DNA of 33,780 bases from NCBI GenBank assembly GCA_020720625.1, contig DYOH01000038.1, positions 1 to 33,780 on the forward strand, in the 5' to 3' direction. The DNA is from Acetofilamentum sp. GTDB taxonomy: Bacteria > Bacteroidota > Bacteroidia > Bacteroidales > DYOH01. Below the pieces are notes generated by a model, which had not been told where the DNA came from, ran no database searches, and saw nothing but the letters and a program-made list of their open reading frames with translations. Shown here piece after piece: positions 9,496 through 17,622 of the stretch (positions are counted from its first letter, which is position 1; every line of letters begins with the position of its first letter). Position numbers and translations under genes: made by a program.

Positions 9496-10327
9496 GATAC
9501 AATACTCTTATATATTTTGGATGTGAATATAATGAAAAGTATTGAAAAATGCGACTTCCAAGAAAAATGAAATCAAATTTTTAGTTTTGGCTTAACATAA
9601 TACTACAGCAATACAGTCCATAAAAAATATAACTCAATGCACTGAATGGTATTAATAAAGCCTGGCGTATATAGATATTTTTAATTAAAGGATAAATTAA
9701 ATTGATTAGGGCTAAAATGCTGGGTTAAAGCGCGTTTAATGAATTATGAAACAAATGTAAATTAATGACATACAGCTATTTGCAATAAATTACAGAAATT
9801 TGGACAGCAAATTTAAAAAAAACTGCAATTTTTTTTTTTATTTTGATAAGTACCTCTCCGACCCCATTTCTAAGAACCTAGCACATTTTCTTAATGAAAC
9901 ACATCCGATAATGTTACAAAATTGCCATACTCTGATAGAAATATATACAAATTTCACTATCCGATATATTTTATATTAATGTAACTTTACACCATAATTT
10001 TAGGTTTGTGGGTGCAATAATCGCTAAGACAAACATAAAAAAACCTAATTTTCCACATCTCACGGGTAAAATAAAGCCTGGTTACCAAAAGTTATCCACA
10101 TCGCATTGTATTTACATAAACATAAAAGCCATTCTAATGTTCTATTACGTTCTTGGATTAAGGTAGCCACATCATAATCCCCAGATTCTGCAGACAGAAT
10201 TCTTTAGACCCGCAGTAAGTCAAAACAATTTGTCTGCTACGAATTTAGAAAATTGTATACAAATAGAAACAAATCCTTCGGCAAATCAGATTCTACAAGG
10301 CATTACAAAAGTATGCCTAACTAAACA

Positions 10328-10341
10328 ATTTGTATACAAAT
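10328..10341. promoter_or_regulatory. Perfect 14-bp palindrome ATTTGTATACAAAT, operator-like
   Basis: The palindrome is perfect over 14 bp. A second copy with core TTGTATACAA lies at 10253-10262, 77 bp away centre to centre, and a half-site TTTGTAT lies at 10361-10367. Paired palindromes in an intergenic space are typical of dimeric repressor sites. The binding protein is unknown. Confidence 0.4.
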
Positions 10342-10502
10342 CTAAAATTAGGAATTTAGATTTGTATCCAGTCGAAAAACATTTTTAAACGTTAAATTAT
10401 CAGTAATAAAAAATAAATATCAAATATTTTTTAGTGTTGATAACTTTTTATTTCATTTTTAATAAAAAATGAAAATAAAAACCAAATAACTTCAAAATGT
10501 AT

Positions 10503-10531
10503 ATTCAAAAACCTTACCAGGTATTTTGAAT
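10503..10531. repeat. Inverted repeat upstream of lysA
   Basis: ATTCAAAAACCT (10503-10514) pairs with AGGTATTTTGAAT (10519-10531) with a single unpaired base and a 4-nt loop. Upstream, at 10445-10481, a second AT-only inverted repeat (TTTTTATTTCATTTTT and its near-complement) is present. The two could be RNA hairpins in the lysA leader or operators overlapping its promoter; neither carries a terminator-like U-tract at the right place. Confidence 0.4.
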
Positions 10532-10585
10532 GTTTCAAAAATTATTACCTTGTTGCCATGAAAAGAAATTTAAAAAGAAAAAAAT

Positions 10586-11818
10586 ATGCAACTTACTAAT
10601 GATAAATACTTTATTAGCGGAATAGAAATTAATGATTTGGTGAAAGAATATGATACTCCGCTGTATGTTTACGACGGTGCAAAAATTAGCGAACAATTTC
10701 GAAAAATGAAAGATTCGCTAAAAGTGAAAAACTTCAAAATTAATTATGCTGCAAAAGCACTTACCAACATTTCCATACTAAAATTGCTAAAAAAGTTAGG
10801 CAGTGGTATAGATGCCGTATCAATCCAGGAAATAGAACTGGCACTAATTGCAGGTTTTGCACCCAAAGATATCGTTTTTACACCCAATTCGGTAAGTTTC
10901 GAAGAGATAGAAAGTGCTATACATAAGGGCGTTAGAATTAATATCGACAATATTGTAATGCTCGAAGAAATCGGACACAAATATCCACAGCTTCCGGTGG
11001 GCATTCGCATCAATCCTCACATAATGGCCGGAGGCAACAGTAAAATATCTGTCGGACATATTGATAGCAAATTTGGTATTTCGATACATCAAATCCCGCT
11101 TGTCGAACGCATAATCAAAACATTAAATATCAAAGTAAACGGTATACACATGCATACAGGTTCTGATATTCTGGATGTTGAAGTATTTTTGTATGCGGCT
11201 GATATCCTGTTCAATACAGCCAAACATTTTCAGGATATTGAGTACATAGATTTTGGAAGCGGTTTTAAAGTAAAATACAAAAACGATGATATAGAAACCA
11301 ATATTGAAGAGTTTGGAGCGGCTATAAGTCACAAATTTAACGAGTTTTGCCAAGAGACCGGAAAAGAAATTTGCCTGATGTTTGAACCGGGAAAATACCT
11401 TGTAAGTGAAGCCGGATACTTTTTGGTGAAAGCCAACGTTATAAAACAGACCACCTCCACAGTATTTGTTGGAGTGGATTCAGGTTTTAATCATTTAATC
11501 AGGCCTATGTTTTATAACGCACACCACGAAATAATAAATATTTCTAATCCAAACGGTAATCTGCGTATTTACACAGTAGTTGGCTATATTTGCGAAACAG
11601 ATACTTTTGCCTGGAACAGAAAACTGAACGAAGTAAGACCAAACGATATTTTACTATTTAAAAACGCAGGAGCTTATAGTTTTGCCATGTCGTCGAATTA
11701 TAACTCCCGCTACCGTCCTGCTGAGGTATTAATCCATCATGGCCAAGCCATGCTGATTAGAAATCGAGAAAGCCTTGATGATTTACTAAAAAATCAGATT
11801 GAAGTGGAAATTATTTGA
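10586..11818 (+). CDS. lysA: Diaminopimelate decarboxylase
   Basis: This 410-aa PLP enzyme of the alanine-racemase/ornithine-decarboxylase fold III group converts meso-diaminopimelate to L-lysine in the cytoplasm. Motifs present: YAAKAL with the expected PLP lysine at Lys57, HMHTGSD, the FGSGF phosphate-binding turn, EPGKYLVSEAG, the substrate-binding GYICETDTFA (the C-E-x-x-D signature) and the C-terminal NAGAYSFAMSSNYNSR ending in RPAEVL. The length is normal. The start follows an A-rich leader typical of this phylum. The M1 peptidase begins 42 bp downstream on the same strand and may be cotranscribed. Other fold III decarboxylases are possible, but the CETD and NAGAYSFAMSSNYN motifs favour LysA. 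Confidence 0.93.
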   Translation: MQLTNDKYFISGIEINDLVKEYDTPLYVYDGAKISEQFRKMKDSLKVKNFKINYAAKALTNISILKLLKKLGSGIDAVSIQEIELALIAGFAPKDIVFTPNSVSFEEIESAIHKGVRINIDNIVMLEEIGHKYPQLPVGIRINPHIMAGGNSKISVGHIDSKFGISIHQIPLVERIIKTLNIKVNGIHMHTGSDILDVEVFLYAADILFNTAKHFQDIEYIDFGSGFKVKYKNDDIETNIEEFGAAISHKFNEFCQETGKEICLMFEPGKYLVSEAGYFLVKANVIKQTTSTVFVGVDSGFNHLIRPMFYNAHHEIINISNPNGNLRIYTVVGYICETDTFAWNRKLNEVRPNDILLFKNAGAYSFAMSSNYNSRYRPAEVLIHHGQAMLIRNRESLDDLLKNQIEVEII

Positions 11819-11860
11819 AAATCAAAATGCCAAAAAACTACTTAACATAATATACACACT

Positions 11861-13696
11861 ATGAAGCGCATATTCTATATACTAATCATATTAGTTTGGC
11901 TACCCGGCTACTCACAGCTTATAAAAAATAATGAAACAAGAAAATTCGATATTCAATTTACAGATATTCAATGGGAAATAAATCCACACCATTTTTACAT
12001 CAGCGGAAATGTAAAACATATTATTCAAATAAATTCCGTTGCAGCCGAAAAAATTGATTTCGATTTAAATAATTCGCTTAATGTAGATTCAGTCTTTTTA
12101 AATAATAAGATTGTTACATTTGAACATATAAATAATAAAATATATGTAAATTGTTCGGGCAATAAAAAAGATACTACCCAAATTTATTATCATGGCGAAC
12201 CGGGAAATTCCGGATTTGAAAGCTTTTCTCAAACATTTCACGATAATCAGCCCATTGTATGGACACTTTCTGAGCCTTATGGAGCAGTTGATTGGTGGCC
12301 GGCCAGAAATAATCTCGAAGATAAAACAGACAGCATAAGAATCGCCATAAACTGCCCTAACGGATTTATGGCCATCTCAAACGGTTTACTAAGCGATGTA
12401 GTTAATCAGGGAAATGGCAGCAAAACATATTTATGGGAACACAAACATCCGATTGCCATGTACTTAGTGGCATTTGCAGTAACAAATTATTCTCAATTTA
12501 ATTTATACTTTGAACAACACAATGCAGATTCGGTTTTAGTAGAAAACTATGTTTATCCCGAAGATAGCGCCGCCGCTCTTGAGCAAATAAAAGAATTAGA
12601 ACCGGCATTCAAACTATTTAGCGAGTATTTTGGACCGTACCCTTTTAGCAACGAAAAATACGGTCATGCCCAATTCGACTGGGGGGGCGGAATGGAACAT
12701 CAAACAGTTAGTTTTGTAAGCAATTTTGATTTTTATCTATTAGCACACGAACTTTCACATCAGTGGTTTGGCGATTTTATTACCTGTGGAAATTTTAAAG
12801 AAATATGGCTAAACGAAGGATTTGCGGTATTTTCCGAAGGATTAGTTACCGAAAAGCTTTTTTCACAAAACGATTTTATTAACTGGAAAAAATACCGAAT
12901 TGATAGAATCACAGCCTTACCGGGAGGATCATTATATGTGGACGATACAAGTAATATTTGGCGTATTTTCGACGGACGATTAACATACTCCAAAGGCGGA
13001 ATGGTGCTGCAAATGTTACGTTCTCAAATTGGCGACGAAGCCTTTTTTCAGGGGGTGCGCCAATACCTAAACGATGCCAGCCTAGCCAATAGTTTTGCAG
13101 AAACATCAGATTTACAGCAACATTTCGAAAATGCGAGCGGTGAGCAATTAAGCAACTTTTTTCAGCAATGGATATACGAACAAGGTTTTCCAATCTACAC
13201 AATAAATTATGGCTACTCCGAAAATTCGGTTCAAATTATTGTAAACCAAAAGCCCTCGGTTCTAAATGGTCCGGTATTTCATCTCAAATTACCTTTCCTT
13301 ATTGAAGGAAAAAATGCAGATACAATTATTTGGCTCGAAAACACACAAAAAGAGCAGATTTACACCGTTGACCCTAAATTTGTGCCTAGCACAATCAGAT
13401 TCAATCCGTATTTCGACATTTTGGCTAAATGGAAAGAAGAAGATTTGATTTTTGATAAAAATGAAGTGCTCCTATTTCCCAATCCGGCCGATGATTCCAT
13501 TAATATTATGCTAAAAAAGCCCGGTACAGCCTTTGGCTATCGATTATACAATAAAAAGTCGCAATTAGTACAAAAATCAGATGAAGAGTTAATTAGCCCG
13601 TCGAAAATTGATATATCCATGCTAAAAAGCGGAAATTATTATTTGGAGTTAATTATAAATGGAGAAAAAATACATAGCACATTTGTAAAACTATAA
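11861..13696 (+). CDS. Secreted M1-family zinc aminopeptidase with T9SS sorting tail
   Basis: This 611-aa zinc metallopeptidase has a signal peptide (MKRIFYILIILVWLPGYSQ) and an M1 catalytic domain. The exopeptidase motif reads GGGMEHQT, the Bacteroidota version of GAMEN. The zinc site is HELSH (near residues 296-300) followed 18 residues later by the third ligand Glu in WLNEGFAVF. The C-terminal ~75 residues (LLFPNPADDSINI to the final HSTFVKL) form a Por-type sorting domain, so the enzyme is expected to be exported by the type IX secretion system and held at or released from the cell surface. It probably trims peptides outside the cell. A strong hairpin terminator follows directly. Confidence 0.93.
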   Translation: MKRIFYILIILVWLPGYSQLIKNNETRKFDIQFTDIQWEINPHHFYISGNVKHIIQINSVAAEKIDFDLNNSLNVDSVFLNNKIVTFEHINNKIYVNCSGNKKDTTQIYYHGEPGNSGFESFSQTFHDNQPIVWTLSEPYGAVDWWPARNNLEDKTDSIRIAINCPNGFMAISNGLLSDVVNQGNGSKTYLWEHKHPIAMYLVAFAVTNYSQFNLYFEQHNADSVLVENYVYPEDSAAALEQIKELEPAFKLFSEYFGPYPFSNEKYGHAQFDWGGGMEHQTVSFVSNFDFYLLAHELSHQWFGDFITCGNFKEIWLNEGFAVFSEGLVTEKLFSQNDFINWKKYRIDRITALPGGSLYVDDTSNIWRIFDGRLTYSKGGMVLQMLRSQIGDEAFFQGVRQYLNDASLANSFAETSDLQQHFENASGEQLSNFFQQWIYEQGFPIYTINYGYSENSVQIIVNQKPSVLNGPVFHLKLPFLIEGKNADTIIWLENTQKEQIYTVDPKFVPSTIRFNPYFDILAKWKEEDLIFDKNEVLLFPNPADDSINIMLKKPGTAFGYRLYNKKSQLVQKSDEELISPSKIDISMLKSGNYYLELIINGEKIHSTFVKL

Positions 13697-13698
13697 CA

Positions 13699-13745
13699 AA
13701 AAAAATCCAATTGATGAGCAAATGCACATCAATTGGATTTTTTTA
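13699..13745. terminator. Rho-independent terminator after the M1 peptidase gene
   Basis: AAAAATCCAATTGATG (13701-13716) is perfectly complementary to the sequence at 13727-13742, with a 10-nt loop, and is flanked by A-runs on the left and T-runs on the right. The symmetry could stop transcription in both directions, separating the lysA-peptidase unit from the OsmC gene on the opposite strand. Confidence 0.85.
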
Positions 13746-13936
13746 ATACTTCCAGATCAGAATTAATCAAGAAAATTAGCTTTGGTGAGAACTTGGTAGT
13801 TCATATAATTTTCTCTATTTTCATTAGCCTTATAACTTAACTAAGCAAAGCCAAAAAATCTGAACCGGGAAAGCCACACCAAGTAAAGTTTTCCATCATT
13901 TAGAAGCAAAAACTAAAATGTTTTGAAAAATGCAGG

Positions 13937-14368
13937 TCAATTTATCTTAATCTCGTGGCTTAACTCCATTACTTGCTTGTAGGTATAACTAACACCACAA
14001 TATCTTTCCTGCGAAAGATTTATCGCCTTCTCTAATTTGTCGAGCGCAAGAGTTTTACCTTCTTTGGGAGTAAATTCGTATATCAGGTGAATCTTAAAAA
14101 AATGTTTTGGGTGCTCTTCAGTAACATCACCATCCACATGAACTTCAAACTCCAAAATATCCTCTTCAACGCGCATTTTTTTTAAAATGGAAATAACATC
14201 CATTGCAGTACAACCAGCCAAAGATGTAAGCATCAAAGACTTTGGACGAGGACCTTTATTTTCGCCACCAACTTGTTCATCAGCATCAATAAAAAATTTA
14301 TGACCACTCACTGTGGCCTCAAAAGCCATATTTCCTGCCCAACGGGCAGAAGATGTAGTTTTACTCAT
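13937..14368 (-). CDS. OsmC/Ohr-family peroxide-resistance protein
   Basis: This 143-aa protein of the OsmC family reduces organic hydroperoxides with a pair of cysteines. Cys53 in SLAGCTAMDV and Cys124 in ERYCGVSYTY are the two conserved redox residues. The start is placed at the ATG at 14368: the longer in-frame start at 14419 adds 17 residues unlike the family, and a promoter match lies between the two ATGs. The gene is divergent from an FNR/CRP-type regulator 105 bp away, which suggests possible control by it. It may belong to the YhfA-like subgroup (KSLMLTSLAGCTAMDV) rather than Ohr; its substrate is not known. Confidence 0.9.
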   Translation of the reverse strand: MSKTTSSARWAGNMAFEATVSGHKFFIDADEQVGGENKGPRPKSLMLTSLAGCTAMDVISILKKMRVEEDILEFEVHVDGDVTEEHPKHFFKIHLIYEFTPKEGKTLALDKLEKAINLSQERYCGVSYTYKQVMELSHEIKIN

Positions 14369-14390
14369 ATCTAAATATTTTTTAATTGCG

Positions 14391-14420
14391 CAAAAATAAA
14401 CTATAATTGTATTCAGCAAA
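14391..14420 (-). promoter_or_regulatory. Promoter of the OsmC-family gene
   Basis: On the minus strand TTTG (14417-14420), an 18-bp spacer and TATTTTTG (14391-14398) fit the Bacteroidota -33/-7 consensus. The -7 box lies 23 bp upstream of the chosen ATG, which also supports the shorter start. Confidence 0.5.
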
Positions 14421-14473
14421 ACAATAAAATGCTAATTTTAATTAAATAATTGATTTAAATATACATATAAGGC

Positions 14474-15178
14474 ATGAATAAGATAGAAATGCCCCAATGT
14501 GAGCTTTGTTTACACCATTTTAATTCGGTATTTAAGAACTTAAATTCGGAACAGCTTGAAAGTGTGAACTTTGAGAAATCATGCAGATTATATAAAAAAG
14601 GGGATATAATCTACCACGAGGGTAATAGAACCAGTGGATTTTATTGCATAAGCTCAGGAATCATCAAAGTATTTAAAACAGGTATCGAAGGACGGGAACA
14701 AATAATACGTTTCGTAAAAAAAGGAGATATTCTCGGTTATCGTTCGCTAATAAGCAAAGAAGCAGCATGCTCAACTGCCAAAGTAATAGAAGATGCAGTA
14801 ATGTGCTTTATTCCGTCGGAAATATTATTCTCGCTCGTAAAATCCAATATTGATTTTGCAATGGAGATTATGCAGCGCACCGCAAAAGAGCTTGGCGAAT
14901 CGAATAAGTTATTAGTAGATATGGCACAAAAAAATGTGCGCGAAAGATTGGCATCTGTGCTTATAATGCTTGCCGAAACTTTTGAACTCGACGATAATAA
15001 AATTCTACAAATAAACCTTACCCGTGAAGAGTTAGCAAACATTGTAGGTACAGCTACAGAGTCGGTTATTCGTTTACTATCTGAGTTCAAACAGGATGAC
15101 TTAATCGATTTAAAAGGTAGAAAAATTATTATCAAAAATCTCGACGAACTAGAAGAAATAAGCACAATGTATTTATGA
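14474..15178 (+). CDS. CRP/FNR-family transcriptional regulator
   Basis: This 234-aa protein has a cyclic-nucleotide-binding-type beta-roll (about residues 35-120, KKGDIIYHEGNRTSGFYCIS), a dimerisation helix (about 128-155) and a C-terminal winged HTH (LTREELANIVGTATESVIRL, about 180-210). An N-terminal CxxC pair (Cys9, Cys12) and Cys37 resemble the iron-sulfur cysteines of FNR-type sensors, so oxygen or redox sensing is plausible but unproven. It is divergent from the OsmC gene. Confidence 0.9.
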   Translation: MNKIEMPQCELCLHHFNSVFKNLNSEQLESVNFEKSCRLYKKGDIIYHEGNRTSGFYCISSGIIKVFKTGIEGREQIIRFVKKGDILGYRSLISKEAACSTAKVIEDAVMCFIPSEILFSLVKSNIDFAMEIMQRTAKELGESNKLLVDMAQKNVRERLASVLIMLAETFELDDNKILQINLTREELANIVGTATESVIRLLSEFKQDDLIDLKGRKIIIKNLDELEEISTMYL

Positions 15179-15264
15179 ATTTTTTTTTATAATTTAAATT
15201 ATCTTAGTCCAAAACGAGCAATAGCTTGCTTAGACAAATGATGTGTTAAACTAAACCACAAAAA

Positions 15265-15768
15265 ATGAAAAAACTTGTATTACTTATATTTGTGAGCCTT
15301 ATTATTGCTCAAATATCGGCACAAACAACAAAACTTGCTTTTTTGAATGCTGATAAAATTTTGCAGGAAATGCCAGAGACTAAAGCTGCAGAAGCTGAGA
15401 TTACTAAACTAAACAAAGAGTATTCCGATTATATCATTCAACTTAGAAATGAATATAGCCAAAAATTAAATTTTTTGCAGCAAAACAAAGATTCTGTATC
15501 GAGCTTTATATTAGAGCAAAAAATAGACGAACTAAAAATTATTGAACAAAAAATAAGCGATTTTCAACAGAAAGCCCAAAGCGATTTACTTAAGAAAAGC
15601 GAAGAATTGTATGCGCCGGCTAAAAAGAAGCTTTTTGAAGCCATTGAAGTAGTTAGAAAAGAGAAAGGTTATTCCGAAGTATTAAATAGCTCCACCGGCT
15701 TAATTCTGGCTTCCGATGGTAAAAATAATATAGAAGAGGATGTACGCAAAAAACTAAATCTAAGATGA
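15265..15768 (+). CDS. OmpH/Skp-family periplasmic chaperone
   Basis: This 167-aa protein has a signal peptide (MKKLVLLIFVSLIIAQISAQ) followed by the Skp/OmpH core: KLAFLNADKILQEMPE, a long charged coiled-coil arm (about 40-115) and a return strand. Skp proteins hold unfolded outer-membrane proteins in the periplasm. Length and layout match the family. Its stop codon overlaps the start of ispD by 4 bp (ATGA), so the two genes are translationally coupled. Confidence 0.88.
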   Translation: MKKLVLLIFVSLIIAQISAQTTKLAFLNADKILQEMPETKAAEAEITKLNKEYSDYIIQLRNEYSQKLNFLQQNKDSVSSFILEQKIDELKIIEQKISDFQQKAQSDLLKKSEELYAPAKKKLFEAIEVVRKEKGYSEVLNSSTGLILASDGKNNIEEDVRKKLNLR

Positions 15769-16424
15769 ATCTTTGGCTCATTATTGCGGCTGCCGGCCAA
15801 GGTTTGCGTATGCAGGGTAATGAGCCAAAACAATTTGCGCTTTTGCGCAATAAACCGGTGATAATATATAGCTTAGAGAAATTTAATAAGCTATTCCCGC
15901 AAATCAGAATCATTGTATCAATACAAAAATCTTATTTCGATTGGTTTATTGAGCACAAAACAAAATATAAAATTCTACAAGATATTCTGATATCGGAAGG
16001 AGGCTCTACCCGATTCGACTCCGTAAAAAATGCCTTAGGCCAAATTAATCAAAACGGTTTTGTTGCCATACACGACGCCGCACGACCACTTCTTTCAGAA
16101 AATCTCATCAAAAGATTATTCGATGACGCTTTTTCAAACGGAAATGCCATACCAGCAACAGATTTGAAAGAAAGCATCAGAAAAATTGAAAAAAACCAAT
16201 CAATCAGTTTAAACAGAAATGATTATAAATTAATACAAACACCGCAAATTTTCCGGACAAATGAAATAAAAATGGCATATAATCAGGCTATACATTCCGA
16301 GTTCACCGATGATGCATCTGTAATGGAGGCCGCAGGATATAGAATTTTTTTATCAAAAGGCGAAGAAAACAATATAAAATTAACTTATCCAATTGATTTT
16401 CAAATTGCAGAATTATTACTTTGA
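15765..16424 (+). CDS. ispD: 2-C-methyl-D-erythritol 4-phosphate cytidylyltransferase
   Basis: This 219-aa enzyme joins CTP to methylerythritol 4-phosphate in the non-mevalonate isoprenoid pathway. The nucleotide-binding AAAGQGLRM loop (8-16), GGSTRFDSVKNAL, HDAARPL, the TPQIF motif and DDASVMEAAGY are all present, and the C-terminal NIKLTYPIDFQIAE is typical. The start overlaps the skp-like stop (ATGA). Its last 25 bp overlap the end of lspA on the opposite strand. Confidence 0.95.
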   Translation: MNLWLIIAAAGQGLRMQGNEPKQFALLRNKPVIIYSLEKFNKLFPQIRIIVSIQKSYFDWFIEHKTKYKILQDILISEGGSTRFDSVKNALGQINQNGFVAIHDAARPLLSENLIKRLFDDAFSNGNAIPATDLKESIRKIEKNQSISLNRNDYKLIQTPQIFRTNEIKMAYNQAIHSEFTDDASVMEAAGYRIFLSKGEENNIKLTYPIDFQIAELLL

Positions 16425-17074
16425 ATCTGAGTATCTTGGGTTCCTACAGAATCCTTTTTTTCTAATTCCTGCATAAACCCAAAAAATGGTTTCTGAAAGA
16501 TAAGCACAATAATAACGCCTACAGTGATATAAGAATCGGCAAGATTAAAAATAGGAGAAAAGAATATAAACCTCTGACCACCTATTCCGGGAAACCACTC
16601 CGGGTAAAATCCCTCGATTAGCGGAAAATAGAACATATCTACCACATGTCCGTGCAAAAATCCGGCATAACCACCACTCTGAGGTAAAAACTCGGCAACC
16701 GAATGATAACTATTGCTAAAAAGAAGGCCATAAAAAGCGCTATCGATAATATTTCCCAGAGCACCTGCGATAATTAGTGTCAAGCTTACTAAAAGACCGA
16801 CAGATGCACCTTTCTTCCGCAAAAATAATAAGTACCACGACATAACAATTACAGCAAAAATGCGGAACAAACTGAGTGCCAATTTTCCCCATTCTCCGCC
16901 AAACTCCATACCAAAAGCCATTCCCGGATTTTCAGTAAAATGGATATAAAACCAATGCGGAAAAACAAGAACACGCTCACCTATAAGCATTGTGGTTTTA
17001 ATGTATATCTTTAAAACCTGATCAGCAATGATTAGGAAAGCGAAAAAAAAGATTAGTCGATTTAATTTAGTCAT
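16400..17074 (-). CDS. lspA: Lipoprotein signal peptidase
   Basis: This 224-aa inner-membrane aspartyl peptidase cleaves prolipoprotein signal peptides after lipid attachment. Four hydrophobic segments are visible, with the two catalytic aspartates in GALGNIIDSAFYG and FNLADSYITVG. It is longer than the ~165 aa of E. coli LspA, with an insertion between the two aspartate motifs, as seen in other Bacteroidota. The start is set at the ATG at 17074 (MTKLNRLIFFFAF); an upstream ATG at 17122 adds 16 poorly conserved-looking residues. It lies downstream of ileS and the dksA-like gene on the same strand. Confidence 0.93.
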   Translation of the reverse strand: MTKLNRLIFFFAFLIIADQVLKIYIKTTMLIGERVLVFPHWFYIHFTENPGMAFGMEFGGEWGKLALSLFRIFAVIVMSWYLLFLRKKGASVGLLVSLTLIIAGALGNIIDSAFYGLLFSNSYHSVAEFLPQSGGYAGFLHGHVVDMFYFPLIEGFYPEWFPGIGGQRFIFFSPIFNLADSYITVGVIIVLIFQKPFFGFMQELEKKDSVGTQDTQIQSNNSAI

Positions 17075-17202
17075 AAAAATTAGATAAAAAAATGCCGGCT
17101 GCAATATTTCAGAAAACAGCACAAATTTTCAAGGACCATAAATGACCCACAAAAGCTCATTACCGAAATCAGAAACAGGTTGTATACCGGCCTGTTTGTA
17201 TA

Positions 17203-17589
17203 TTAATTCGAGTTATCGAGCCTTTCTTTTGCTTCGATGCTTAAAGTAGCATGAGGCACAGCTTTTAATCGCTCCTTCGAAATAAGTTTACCTGTATCGC
17301 GACAAATACCATAAGTTTTATTTTCAATGCGAACCAGTGCAGCTTGCAAATGCTGAATAAATTTTAGCTGACGTTGAGCCAAACGACCCACTTCCTCGCG
17401 CGAAAGCACCGATGCTCCCTCCTCTAACACCTTAAATGTAGGTGATGTATCTATTGTATCGTTGTTGTCGCGATGCATTAAAGTGTTTCTCAGCAAGTTA
17501 TAATCTTCTTTAGCTTGTGCGAGTTTCTCCAGAATTAGTTGTTTAAATTCGGCAAGTTCCTCGTCGCTATAACGTGTTTTTTCTGACAT
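17203..17589 (-). CDS. DksA/TraR-family protein with degenerate zinc finger
   Basis: This 128-aa protein has a helical N-terminus (coiled-coil tip region with SREEVGRLAQRQ) and the C-terminal zinc-finger region of DksA/TraR proteins, which modulate RNA polymerase through its secondary channel. Only one of the four zinc cysteines remains (YGICRDTGKLI; the later CxxC is replaced by PHAT). It sits 34 bp after ileS and upstream of lspA, the order commonly seen in Bacteroidota. Confidence 0.85.
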   Translation of the reverse strand: MSEKTRYSDEELAEFKQLILEKLAQAKEDYNLLRNTLMHRDNNDTIDTSPTFKVLEEGASVLSREEVGRLAQRQLKFIQHLQAALVRIENKTYGICRDTGKLISKERLKAVPHATLSIEAKERLDNSN

Positions 17590-17622
17590 AATTTCAAAAC
17601 TTTAGGGTATATAACAAAATTA

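Larger units (their letters stand above)
9496..10585. other. 1.1-kb non-coding interval between divergent genes
   Basis: No convincing ORF, tRNA or rRNA was seen. The interval holds two TTGTATACAA palindromes (10253-10262, and a longer ATTTGTATACAAAT at 10328-10341), a half-site near 10361, two inverted repeats just before lysA (10445-10481 and 10503-10531), and ATCCGATA repeated at 9903-9910 and 9959-9966. It separates the permease (minus) from lysA (plus), so both promoters must lie here. Confidence 0.7.

Noticed and set aside
9496-10585. tRNA or rRNA gene in the long non-coding interval
   Set aside because: No T-arm (GGTTCRA) or CCA-type ending and no rRNA-like sequence was found.
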